DNA from: an uncultured Alphaproteobacteria bacterium
Lineage (GTDB): Bacteria; Pseudomonadota; Alphaproteobacteria; RF32; CAG-239
DNA: 37,395 nucleotides
Direction of reading: 5' to 3'
Assembly (NCBI GenBank): GCA_934277545.1
Contig: CAKQUG010000010.1
Span: 1 to 37,395 of the forward strand
The notes under the pieces are model-generated. The model did not search any database and had not been told where the DNA came from. It saw only the letters and a program-made list of their open reading frames with translations. Below, one piece after another: positions 8,896 through 16,635 of the stretch (positions are counted from its first letter, which is position 1; each line of letters opens with the position of its first letter). The position numbers and the translations under genes are program-made.

Positions 8896-9915
8896 CTAAT
8901 GTTTCAATTTTTCAATGTTAGCAACTTTAGAATCCCAACCATTAAACAAGAGGGATGGTGAGTGAGTTGCAATTATCAACTGACAATTTGGATTAAGCTG
9001 TTGAATTTTATCAATCAACTTCTCTTGCCAATCTACATGTAAGGAAAGTTCTGGCTCATCCATAAAAACAATGTAATCTTGCTTTTCTTGTAATAAAATT
9101 CTAAGCATAATATAGAAAACCTGTTTTTCACCAGAAGACAAGTCATACATGGATATATGTTTACCTGATTTCAACACGAAATCTGGCTTTGATTTAGATA
9201 TATCAATTTTCTTACCCGACTCTGCAAATAATTCATTCATGATTTGGCCGAAAAGATGTTTTTGAGAATACACATCATGCACAAACTCAGTAGTTACCTC
9301 ATTGCCATTCAAGACATGTTGTTCGATCTTATTGGCAAGACTACCTATATAATAAGAGTAATTTTCCATGCAATCAAACAACTTCTTGTCCAAATGAGAC
9401 TTTGGTCGTTCCTCACTAAGTTCTTTAAAAGACGACGATTCGTCTTCTTGCTTTGGTAAAGGAGCATCAAAAGTACTAATTACACTTAGATGAACAAGGT
9501 CTTCCAGTTCGGTTGATTTTATTTGTTTACCCTTATGAAAGAACTGTGTAAGAGTTGCAAAGATGCCAAAATCCAAATGAGAATTATGACGTTCACCAAC
9601 ATCTTCCGAAACTTCCTCTAACAATGTTTTATAAGATGGATCATCTTGTGCTCTTTCTTTTAGAGAAAGAAAAGAGTCTCTAAAATTTATGCACTGAACA
9701 GAATAATCATCTTCAAACATGAGCTTAATTTTATCAGCTTTTCGGATTAAGTTCTTTTCCATTCTGTAAGGTGGTATAGTAGAACATACTAAATCAAATA
9801 TAGTAGTCTTACCTGCACCATTACCACCAACAAGGATATTTACATCTTCATTTAAGTTCCATATCAGATTATATTCATGCCATAAACCTGTAATATCTAT
9901 TTTCTTAAGTTTCAT
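8896..9915 (-). CDS. ABC-type AAA ATPase, AriA-like sensor of a PARIS-type pair
   Basis: 339 residues. Walker A GGNGAGKTT is at residues 30-38, an ABC signature LSSGEKQVF at about 259-267, Walker B FMDEPELSLH with Asp286/Glu287, and a switch His in IATHSPS near 317. This is the AAA_15/SMC-like ATPase layout of overcoming-lysogenization and PARIS AriA proteins, with a helical insertion between residues about 90 and 240. It is somewhat short for an AriA. Directly precedes the DUF4435 gene (2-nt gap) and follows the putAbiC-kinase gene by 4 nt, so all are cotranscribed. The expected role is sensing a phage trigger and holding the partner effector. Confidence 0.78.
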   Translation of the reverse strand: MKLKKIDITGLWHEYNLIWNLNEDVNILVGGNGAGKTTIFDLVCSTIPPYRMEKNLIRKADKIKLMFEDDYSVQCINFRDSFLSLKERAQDDPSYKTLLEEVSEDVGERHNSHLDFGIFATLTQFFHKGKQIKSTELEDLVHLSVISTFDAPLPKQEDESSSFKELSEERPKSHLDKKLFDCMENYSYYIGSLANKIEQHVLNGNEVTTEFVHDVYSQKHLFGQIMNELFAESGKKIDISKSKPDFVLKSGKHISMYDLSSGEKQVFYIMLRILLQEKQDYIVFMDEPELSLHVDWQEKLIDKIQQLNPNCQLIIATHSPSLLFNGWDSKVANIEKLKH

Positions 9916-9919
9916 AATT

Positions 9920-11224
9920 CTAAAAAATTAAATGATTTACTATCTGTTGAATTAAGTTTTCCTTATTCTTACTGTCACAAACTCCAATAGGAATACCTAA
10001 CGTATCTGCTACTTCTGACGCATATTTAAGCTCCTCCTCTTGAAATTCGGTCATAAGTTCTGATGAATATATACGCTTATCTCGTTCATTCAATCTCTGA
10101 CATATTACGGCAGGCTCTTCTATCAATACCACTATCATGGAAGGAGACATTAATTCGAACACATCTATAGGAACACGCTCTATAGTTCTACGTTCTGTCA
10201 ATAAGCAAAAGTGACCATCTAATATGTAACTCTTATCCTGATCTATAAAATAAGGAAGATTAGTCAACAAAGTATTCTGGGTTTCTGAAACATCTCCAAC
10301 TTCTTTAATAGCAGGATTCTCCCATTTTATAATTGTACTACAAGATAAGCTCTCCACCTCTGGACATTTGTCCGTAACTGATTTGGGAAATGTAGATTTT
10401 CCAACACCATGCACTCCACCCAAAAAGACTATGTTTCCATTCTTAAACATAAGATACTTACTTTTTGTTTGTTTATAAAATATTGATAGGAGCCTCACTA
10501 TCAGCATATCACCATTTGCATTGTAATTTTCCAACAAGCCATATTTATCCATTAATGGTAGCATTTTCTTCCTTCCATAATTGCTTATACCATTAATTGC
10601 TGATAGATATAACTCATCATTGCTTAGTTGAGACTGTAACAAGTCTGCATATTTTTTAGCATCTGGCATTTGTGAGTCTTCTATATACTTCAATATATGA
10701 TACAAATGCCTAAAATAATGGCCTAAATTTGAAATATTTGGAAGGAAAAAGTCCATATAAAGATTATTTACCTTGTTTTTCAACATTACCTTATTCTTTT
10801 CAGTAACTTGATCTTGGATATAATTCAATTCAGAAAGAGCATCTGAAAGTTGTGACTTTAGAACTTGAAGATACAAAATACCCTCATAAGCTTCGTTACC
10901 TACAGCTCCTTTCAGCTGACTTCTTATCATCTGTTGCTGTTCCAATAGACCAAAATAAGTTGTCTCAAACTGCTGGCGTTTCATCGCCTCATCTTGCTTT
11001 CTCGCAAACTTCACTTGGGAAGTATATGTGACATAAACAAGGTAAATACCGATGACTCCCACTATAGTTCCAACTGTACCACCTACATAATCACCAAAAA
11101 TGCCAAAATCCCCTGATGTCTCAGCAAAGTCGGTTTTATGCAAGACAAGGCAATAAACAATTATTGGACTAATAGCAAACAGTATTGCAGCAAGCCAAAT
11201 AAATGCATTATAAATCTGCTTCAT
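9920..11224 (-). CDS. Membrane putAbiC-like domain fused to P-loop kinase-like ATPase
   Basis: 434 residues from the preferred ATG at 11224; the open frame extends to 11323, but that would overlap the ASCH gene by 116 nt rather than 17. Two membrane helices occupy residues about 5-25 and 50-72. They are followed by a helical region with FETTYFGLLEQQ and LGHYFRHLYHILKYI plus LSNDELYL, the pattern of putative phage abortive infection proteins (putAbiC, PF16872). The last about 170 residues are a separate nucleotide-binding domain with Walker A GGVHGVGKST near residue 270, resembling AAA_18/adenylate-kinase-like enzymes. The fusion is one uninterrupted frame. Function is inferred as membrane-anchored defence effector or sensor. 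Confidence 0.7.
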   Translation of the reverse strand: MKQIYNAFIWLAAILFAISPIIVYCLVLHKTDFAETSGDFGIFGDYVGGTVGTIVGVIGIYLVYVTYTSQVKFARKQDEAMKRQQFETTYFGLLEQQQMIRSQLKGAVGNEAYEGILYLQVLKSQLSDALSELNYIQDQVTEKNKVMLKNKVNNLYMDFFLPNISNLGHYFRHLYHILKYIEDSQMPDAKKYADLLQSQLSNDELYLSAINGISNYGRKKMLPLMDKYGLLENYNANGDMLIVRLLSIFYKQTKSKYLMFKNGNIVFLGGVHGVGKSTFPKSVTDKCPEVESLSCSTIIKWENPAIKEVGDVSETQNTLLTNLPYFIDQDKSYILDGHFCLLTERRTIERVPIDVFELMSPSMIVVLIEEPAVICQRLNERDKRIYSSELMTEFQEEELKYASEVADTLGIPIGVCDSKNKENLIQQIVNHLIF

Positions 11225-11594
11225 CAATATATCTATAAGATTGTGGTGGTTTAACACCTGGATATTTATCATCGAGATCCATATACGTCTTATAAGGATG
11301 AAAAGCATCGATAACGATAGCATAAGCTATATCCTTATTTTTATAGTATCTCATAAAACTCTCTTTGGTCATACCAGATCTTGCATGAGTTTTTTGCCAC
11401 AGCAAAGATGGTGTATCAGATAAAATTGTCTTAAACTTTATCTCTCCAACTAATTTTCTTATATTGCCAGAAGAATAAACAACAATTGTATCTATATTTT
11501 TCCTTTTAAAATCTTTCTTGCGAAATTCATATTTTTTTTCACCAGAAATAATTTTTTCGACATATTGGGGTTTAATTGACAATAAAATTTTCAT
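11208..11594 (-). CDS. ASCH-domain protein (PUA-like fold)
   Basis: 128 residues. The N-terminus ILLSIKPQYVEKIISGEKKYEFRKK contains the ASCH signature G-x-K-x-x-E-x-R. ASCH domains share the PUA-like fold, bind RNA or nucleotides, and some (YqfB) hydrolyse N4-acetylcytidine. The rest (LSDTPSLLWQKTHARSG, then YAIVIDA and PPQSYRYI) resembles stand-alone ASCH proteins of the COG4933 type. Its start overlaps the GNAT gene end by 23 nt and its end overlaps the putAbiC-kinase start by 17 nt, so three genes are translationally chained. Actual ligand unknown. Confidence 0.82.
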   Translation of the reverse strand: MKILLSIKPQYVEKIISGEKKYEFRKKDFKRKNIDTIVVYSSGNIRKLVGEIKFKTILSDTPSLLWQKTHARSGMTKESFMRYYKNKDIAYAIVIDAFHPYKTYMDLDDKYPGVKPPQSYRYIDEADL

Positions 11595-12630
11595 TTACAT
11601 TACCTTTCTTTAAGATATAATCAAATTGATCGTCGGTGAGTTGGAAGAATCCCCAATAAATAGTTGATGATATTTTAGCCTCATCCAGCAACATTCCTCG
11701 TGTAATTCGCTTAGCTAATGCTATATTGTAAGTCATTTTTATAACCACCAAATTATCATTCAGAAACCACTTACGCAAATCTCCCTCTGTAAATATACTA
11801 TAAGATTTACAATAATCAAGATAGTCATCTACTGAGGAAAACGCATCTTTCGTTTTTACTTCTTCCACCTGACATATAGAGGTAACAACACTACGAAAAC
11901 GAGCAGCTCCCATGCCATCATTGGTCCTGTATATTGCAAGAAGATCACCCTTTCTTAGATTAGCCGTCTTAGGCATAAAACAAATATACACCTTATGAAT
12001 GCTATTTGAAAAAGATACATCCTTCACCAAATCATCCACATTTCGCTCTTCATTTTTCAATATAGAATCAGAAAACAAAGGAGTATGAAACTTTGGATAT
12101 ATTGACAACAAGAACTTTCGTTTATGCTCTGGCTGTATCAGAGGATAGTCATATAACAAATCCCCCGTATACTTAGAAAAAGTTTTAACCAAGACTTTTT
12201 CCTCGCCTTTTGTTCCATAATCTTCAAAACCATACTTTCTAAGCATATCCATGAGGCGTTCATGTTTTGGAAATATGGTAACATAAGCTTCCTCAAAACC
12301 GTCATAGATTGCACGGTCCATTATCTTTTTGATAAATTTCTCGCCTAAGCGAGTGTTATGCGCCTCTATCTTGAACGTACCAACTTTCAAACGTCTCTTT
12401 GGCTCCATCAAAGGAGAAATATCCTTATCAACTTTGCCACTTTCATCCTTCAAGTAGAGAAACCCCTGTAAGTGTTCTTTATCATCGTACTGTACAAAAG
12501 CTTCCTCTCCAGCATTGCTTTTTCTTTCATACCAATCAGCAAAGCCAGGATAATCATTCTTCAAACTATCAAAAAAAGTATCATCAAGATTAATTGACGA
12601 AAACTTACGTATTTCCATATTTTTTGCCAT
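11572..12630 (-). CDS. GNAT-like N-acetyltransferase with C-terminal PUA/EVE-like domain
   Basis: 352 residues from the ATG at 12630 (MAKNMEIRKF); a TTG two codons upstream (12636) is less likely. Residues about 60-135 look like a GNAT core: a strand containing LKVGTFKIEAH, then LGEKFIKKIMDRAI as the acetyl-CoA helix, then an ending with MLRKYGFEDYG. The C-terminal about 180 residues include LRKGDLLAIYRTND and ARFRSVVTSICQVEEV, resembling PUA-like (ASCH/EVE) nucleic-acid binding folds. With the overlapping ASCH gene this suggests RNA or nucleotide acetylation or sensing; that is inference. It is the first gene of the 12630-61 run. No clear TAnnTTTG promoter was found directly upstream. Confidence 0.7.
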   Translation of the reverse strand: MAKNMEIRKFSSINLDDTFFDSLKNDYPGFADWYERKSNAGEEAFVQYDDKEHLQGFLYLKDESGKVDKDISPLMEPKRRLKVGTFKIEAHNTRLGEKFIKKIMDRAIYDGFEEAYVTIFPKHERLMDMLRKYGFEDYGTKGEEKVLVKTFSKYTGDLLYDYPLIQPEHKRKFLLSIYPKFHTPLFSDSILKNEERNVDDLVKDVSFSNSIHKVYICFMPKTANLRKGDLLAIYRTNDGMGAARFRSVVTSICQVEEVKTKDAFSSVDDYLDYCKSYSIFTEGDLRKWFLNDNLVVIKMTYNIALAKRITRGMLLDEAKISSTIYWGFFQLTDDQFDYILKKGNVNENFIVN

Positions 12631-12660
12631 AATCAAAAGATTTTAAAGTTCATATTTTTA

Positions 12661-12840
12661 TTATACAGGTAAATACTTCATTGCGACTCCAACTAACGCA
12701 TTATATATTTCGATTTTTTCACTCCCAATGTGTTCAATATGACTCGGCTCGTGTACAGCGACACCACCATCATAAAGAGCATTAGGAAGTAAAGGAGCAA
12801 AGTATTCTGTAAACCACCAATACAGCGTCCCCACTATTTT
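12661..12840 (-). pseudogene. C-terminal gene remnant without a start
   Basis: A minus-strand frame stays open for 59 codons from a TGA at 12841-12843 to the TAA at 12661-12663. It encodes a protein-like sequence including GTLYWWFTEYFAPLLPNAL and DGGVAVHEPSHIEHIGSEK. The only Met is near its end, so there is no credible start and it looks like the tail of a gene cut off by rearrangement just upstream of the GNAT gene. The parent family was not recognised. Confidence 0.45.
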
Positions 12841-12900
12841 TCAGCGGGTTAGCCGTACCAGTATTTTTGAATAAAGTTTTGATTTTCTAAAATTTAACAA

Positions 12901-13027
12901 TCAAGCGACGGCTTGGGATGTCTTCGTTACCTCAGCATCCGTACCATCTTCAAAATGGCGAACATAGTCACATGGTAAGAACGAGGCATCAACCTCCTCT
13001 CCACAAAGTATGAGAGTAAGGAGATGC
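12901..13027 (-). pseudogene. Second short coding remnant between rfbC and the defence genes
   Basis: A minus frame ends at the TGA at 12901-12903 and is open back to 13041, running into the 3' end of rfbC. The readable part includes LCGEEVDASFLPCDYVRHF and DGTDAEVTKTSQAVA, which looks like real protein. It has no start and may be a transposase or other mobile-gene tail; the family was not recognised. With the remnant at 12661-12840 it marks 13.0-12.65 kb as a recombination scar. Confidence 0.35.
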
Positions 13028-13615
13028 CTATTTGTATAAATCTACTTTTATATCAAATGGACTATCGAAATCCTTTAGCATGGCATGCTTCGTATCTTTT
13101 TCAGAGAGATTGGCATGCTCTGTTGGGATTTTCCAATCAATACCGAGGGTATCGTCGAGGATGCTGATACCACCATCAGCCTCTGGATGATAGAACTCAT
13201 CACACTTGTATTGGAAGACGGCTGTTTCTGAGAGAACAGCGAAACCATGGGCAAAACCCTTTGGGATGAAGAACTGGACATGATTGTCTTCTGTCAGCTC
13301 TACTGCCACATGCTTACCATAGGTTGGTGAGCCTTTGCGAATATCCACGGCGACATCAAGTACTCTACCCTTTACGCAGCGTACCAACTTACTCTGAGTA
13401 TAAGGTGGGCGCTGGAAATGCAGGCCTCGCATCACGCCATAGCTGCTCATTGACTCGTTGTCTTGGCAGAAGTGAACACTGTGTCCCAGGATTGGGGCAA
13501 CCTTTTCTTCAAACTCTCGCTCGCTGAAGCTCTCGAAAAAGTAGCCACGAGAATCGCGGAAGAGGCGTGGCTCTATAACGAGAATGCCTTCAATATCAGT
13601 CTTTATTAAGTCCAT
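13028..13615 (-). CDS. rfbC: dTDP-4-dehydrorhamnose 3,5-epimerase (copy 1)
   Basis: 195 residues, full family length. It has FRDSRGYFFESF and GVMRGLHFQRPP with the conserved catalytic His, then VKGRVLDVAVDIRKGSPTYG and FIPKGFAHGFAVLS, the cupin-type RmlC pattern. It epimerises dTDP-4-keto-6-deoxyglucose at C3 and C5 in the dTDP-L-rhamnose pathway. It begins 6 nt after the rfbB stop. By eye it differs from the second copy at 15722-16309 at only about 10 of 195 residues, which points to a recent duplication or gene conversion. Confidence 0.97.
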   Translation of the reverse strand: MDLIKTDIEGILVIEPRLFRDSRGYFFESFSEREFEEKVAPILGHSVHFCQDNESMSSYGVMRGLHFQRPPYTQSKLVRCVKGRVLDVAVDIRKGSPTYGKHVAVELTEDNHVQFFIPKGFAHGFAVLSETAVFQYKCDEFYHPEADGGISILDDTLGIDWKIPTEHANLSEKDTKHAMLKDFDSPFDIKVDLYK

Positions 13616-13621
13616 ACCTTA

Positions 13622-14752
13622 TTATATATTATACATTTTTTCGTAATACTTCTGGTAATCACCAGATGTCACGTTGTCCATCCATTCCTGGTTCTCGAGA
13701 TACCATTTTACGGTCTCTTCGATACCCTCCTCAAACTGGAGAGATGGCTCCCAACCCAATTCCTTCTGCAACTTTCTAGAGTCGATGGCGTAACGCATAT
13801 CGTGACCCTTTCTGTCTGTTACATAAGTAATCAAATCCAAGTCAGCACCCTCAGGGCGACCGAGCAATCTATCAACAGTCTTGATAACCACCTTGATGAT
13901 ATCGATGTTCTTCCACTCGTTGAAACCGCCGATGTTGTAAGTCTCGGCAATCTTACCCTTGTGGAAAATCATATCGATGGCACGGGCATGATCTACTACA
14001 TACAACCAGTCGCGCACATTCTCACCCTTACCATATACTGGCAATGGCTTGCGATGACGGATGTTGTTGATGAACAACGGAATCAACTTCTCAGGGAACT
14101 GGTATGGACCGTAGTTGTTAGAGCAGTTGGTCACGATGGTAGGCATACCGTATGTATCGTGGAAAGCACGGACGAAGTGGTCTGAGCTTGCCTTAGATGC
14201 AGAGTATGGAGAGTGAGGATTATACTTGGTAGTCTCTACGAAGAACTCCTCGCCGTAAGCCTCGTGGTTCTTATCGCTAGATGCCTTGGTGGTGAAAGGA
14301 GCAGGCACGCCCTCAGGATGAGTCATCTGCAAAGCACCGTATACCTCATCGGTAGAGATGTGGTAGAAGCGCTTGCCCTCGTATCCCTCAGGAAGGCTCT
14401 CCCAGTAAATCTTGGCAGCCTGGAGCAGAGACAGGGTACCCATCACGTTGGTCTGAGCGAAAGTGAATGGATCCTTGATACTTCTATCTACATGGCTCTC
14501 GGCAGCGAGATGAATGATGCCATCCACCTTGTAGTCCTGCATCAGCTTCAACATCAGGTCGAAATCACAGATGTCGCCCTTAACGAAAGTATAGTTAGGC
14601 TTGTCCTCAATGTCCTTGAGGTTAGCCAGATTACCAGCGTATGTCAACTTATCGAGGTTGATGATGTGATACTCAGGATATTTGTTCACGAAAAGTCTTA
14701 CTACGTGTGAGCCGATGAAACCAGCACCGCCCGTGATAATGATATTCTTCAT
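13622..14752 (-). CDS. rfbB: dTDP-glucose 4,6-dehydratase
   Basis: 376 residues. The Rossmann motif GGAGFIGSHVV is at the N-terminus, with HLAAESHVDRSI, STDEVYG and the catalytic YSASKASSDHFV (Tyr-x-x-x-Lys). NCSNNYGPYQFPEKLIPLF is typical of RmlB. It converts dTDP-glucose to dTDP-4-keto-6-deoxyglucose using bound NAD. Located 4 nt after rfbA and 6 nt before rfbC. GC content is visibly higher than in the capsule assembly genes, consistent with a conserved sugar-nucleotide module. Confidence 0.98.
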   Translation of the reverse strand: MKNIIITGGAGFIGSHVVRLFVNKYPEYHIINLDKLTYAGNLANLKDIEDKPNYTFVKGDICDFDLMLKLMQDYKVDGIIHLAAESHVDRSIKDPFTFAQTNVMGTLSLLQAAKIYWESLPEGYEGKRFYHISTDEVYGALQMTHPEGVPAPFTTKASSDKNHEAYGEEFFVETTKYNPHSPYSASKASSDHFVRAFHDTYGMPTIVTNCSNNYGPYQFPEKLIPLFINNIRHRKPLPVYGKGENVRDWLYVVDHARAIDMIFHKGKIAETYNIGGFNEWKNIDIIKVVIKTVDRLLGRPEGADLDLITYVTDRKGHDMRYAIDSRKLQKELGWEPSLQFEEGIEETVKWYLENQEWMDNVTSGDYQKYYEKMYNI

Positions 14753-14756
14753 CTTC

Positions 14757-15665
14757 TTAATATTCTAAATTCTTTTTTAATGTTTGATCTTTCTCTTCAA
14801 GTATTGAAAGGAGATACTTGCCGTAGTCATTCTTCAACATAGGCAGAGCATTCTCTCTCAACTGTTCTGCCGTAATCCAACCCTGACGGTATGCAATTCC
14901 TTCAAGACAAGCAACCTTCAAGCCCTGTCGCTTCTCCAATACTTCGATAAAGGTGGATGCCTCTGAAAGCGAATCATGGGTTCCGGTATCGAGCCAGGCA
15001 AATCCTCTAGCCATGGTCTGAACCTTCAACTGCTTATCCTTTAGGAACTCCTGGTTCACCGTTGTGATTTCCAACTCACCGCGAGCAGAAGGCTTAATAT
15101 GTTTGGCTACTTCTACCACCTTGTTAGGATAGAAGTATAAGCCTACCACAGCATAGTTGCTCTTTGGATGCTGAGGCTTCTCTTCAATGCTGAGGCAATT
15201 GCCTTGCTCATCAAACTCAGCCACACCATATCGCTCAGGGTCGCTTACTCGATAGCCAAAGACTGTAGCTTTGCCTTTCTGTTCTGCATCTACTACAGCC
15301 TGATGCAGCATTTGGTTCAATCCTGCACCATAGAATATGTTATCGCCTAATACGAGGCAAGCAGCCTCATCGCCAATAAATTTCTCTCCGATAATGAAGG
15401 CTTGGGCTAAGCCATCTGGTGATGGCTGCTCGGCATACTCGAACTTAACTCCGAACTGGTTTCCATCGCCTAAAAGTCGTTTAAAGCCCGGCAAGTCAAA
15501 TGGTGTTGAAATAATCAATATCTCACGAATACCTGCCAACATCAATACCGAAATAGGATAATATATCATTGGTTTATCAAAGATAGGAATCAGCTGTTTG
15601 CTGATACCTTTTGTGATGGGGTACAAGCGTGTACCGCTACCACCTGCTAATACTATTCCCTTCAT
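14757..15665 (-). CDS. rfbA: Glucose-1-phosphate thymidylyltransferase
   Basis: 302 residues. The nucleotidyltransferase motif GIVLAGGSGTRLYPIT opens the protein, followed by KQLIPIFDKPMIYYPISVL, LVLGDNIFYG (metal-binding Asp) and ITTVNQEFL. It makes dTDP-glucose from dTTP and glucose-1-phosphate, the first step to dTDP-rhamnose and related sugars. It directly precedes rfbB. No rfbD (dTDP-4-dehydrorhamnose reductase) is present in the window. Confidence 0.98.
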   Translation of the reverse strand: MKGIVLAGGSGTRLYPITKGISKQLIPIFDKPMIYYPISVLMLAGIREILIISTPFDLPGFKRLLGDGNQFGVKFEYAEQPSPDGLAQAFIIGEKFIGDEAACLVLGDNIFYGAGLNQMLHQAVVDAEQKGKATVFGYRVSDPERYGVAEFDEQGNCLSIEEKPQHPKSNYAVVGLYFYPNKVVEVAKHIKPSARGELEITTVNQEFLKDKQLKVQTMARGFAWLDTGTHDSLSEASTFIEVLEKRQGLKVACLEGIAYRQGWITAEQLRENALPMLKNDYGKYLLSILEEKDQTLKKNLEY

Positions 15666-15673
15666 CCTTTATA

Positions 15674-15709
15674 AAATGTTGAATGTTAAGTGTTAAATGT
15701 TGAATTGTT
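15674..15709. repeat. AT-rich degenerate tandem repeat in the rfbC-rfbA spacer
   Basis: The 56-bp gap between rfbC copy 2 and rfbA contains reiterated GTTGAAT / GTTAAGT / GTTAAAT units. A related AT-rich reiteration (TATAAACTAT-like) lies at about 30271-30300 between malY and metY. No function can be assigned. Confidence 0.5.
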
Positions 15710-15721
15710 GGAATAAGGCTG

Positions 15722-16309
15722 CTACTCATACAAGTTTACATTGATGTCGAACGGACTATCAAAGTCCTTCAGCATCTCATGCTTCGTATCTTTCTCTGAG
15801 AGATTGGCATGTTCTGTTGGGATTTTCCAATCAATACCGAGGGTGTCATCGAGGATAGAGATACCTCCATCTGCCTCAGGATGATAAAAGTTATCACACT
15901 TGTACTGGAAGACAGCTGTCTCTGAGAGAACTGCGAAACCATGGGCAAAGCCCTTTGGAATGAAAAACTGGACATGATTGTCTTCTGTCAGTTCTACAGC
16001 CACATGCTTGCCATAAGTAGGGGAGCCCTTGCGAATATCTACTGCTACATCGAGCACTCTACCTTTTACGCAGCGTACCAGCTTACTTTGTGTGTAAGGT
16101 GGACGCTGGAAGTGCAAGCCTCGCATTACGCCATAGCTGCTCATAGACTCGTTGTCTTGGCAGAAGTGAACACTGTGTCCCAGAATTGGGACAACCTTTT
16201 CTTCAAACTCTCGCTCGCTGAAGCTCTCGAAGAAGTAACCACGAGAGTCGCGGAAGAGGCGTGGCTCAATAATGAGTACGCCCTCAATATCAGTTTTGAT
16301 TATATTCAT
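15722..16309 (-). CDS. rfbC: dTDP-4-dehydrorhamnose 3,5-epimerase (copy 2)
   Basis: 195 residues, same motifs as copy 1 (FRDSRGYFFESF, GVMRGLHFQRPP, FIPKGFAHGF). Differences from copy 1 sit at residues 2, 3, 11, 13 and 40 and at a few sites after residue 139; the rest is identical. It is first in the rfbC-rfbA-rfbB-rfbC order. Both copies look intact and full length. The two copies in the same direction, 2.7 kb apart, could recombine and delete rfbA-rfbB. Confidence 0.97.
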   Translation of the reverse strand: MNIIKTDIEGVLIIEPRLFRDSRGYFFESFSEREFEEKVVPILGHSVHFCQDNESMSSYGVMRGLHFQRPPYTQSKLVRCVKGRVLDVAVDIRKGSPTYGKHVAVELTEDNHVQFFIPKGFAHGFAVLSETAVFQYKCDNFYHPEADGGISILDDTLGIDWKIPTEHANLSEKDTKHEMLKDFDSPFDINVNLYE

Positions 16310-16339
16310 GATTCTAACTTGAGTTCTTACATAAGATTT

Positions 16340-16510
16340 TTCGAATCCCTCCGACTCCCTTTAGCCAAAGGGAGCTCCACCGCTTTCCCCAAGCCCCTTT
16401 CCCCTCAGGGGACAGGGGATGTAACCGCCCTATAGTGCTATTTATGCCCCACCTGTCCCTCCCCAGCGGGAGGGTCCTTACCCTATACCCAAGCCCTAAA
16501 TCCCTACCAT
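16340..16510. repeat. Cluster of GC-rich hairpins upstream of rfbC copy 2
   Basis: This noncoding stretch contains several short palindromes in a row: CTCCCTTT with AAAGGGAG at 16355-16374, a CCCC-TCA-GGGG hairpin near 16407, a CCCTCC with GGGAGGG hairpin near 16460, and CCCTAAATCCCTA with TAGGGATTAGGG near 16485-16512. Such arrays are typical of interspersed palindromic noncoding repeats and stand out against the AT-rich genes around them. They could attenuate transcription between the upper operon and the rfb genes. Confidence 0.55.
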
Positions 16511-16525
16511 AGGGATTAGGGATGT

Positions 16526-16612
16526 AACCGCCCTCCGGTGCTCGGAACCGCTACGCTATAAGGTTGGCGGACCAATCAAAGGTCTCGCCATATTGTGCGG
16601 GATGGGACCGCC
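16526..16612. repeat. Interspersed repeat A, copy 1
   Basis: About 87 bp beginning AACCGCCCTC, containing GGTGCTCGGAACCGCTACGC, and ending GCGGGATGGGACCGCC. It is nearly identical to 19588-19674. It lies between the 16636-17535 gene and rfbC copy 2. No reading frame explains the conservation. Confidence 0.8.
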
Positions 16613-16635
16613 GGGATTATATTGATTACTTACCT

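Noticed and set aside
11225..11323. N-terminal 33-codon extension of the putAbiC-kinase gene
   Set aside because: It would overlap the ASCH gene by 116 nt, and the membrane-protein-like start at 11224 fits the tight spacing of the operon better.
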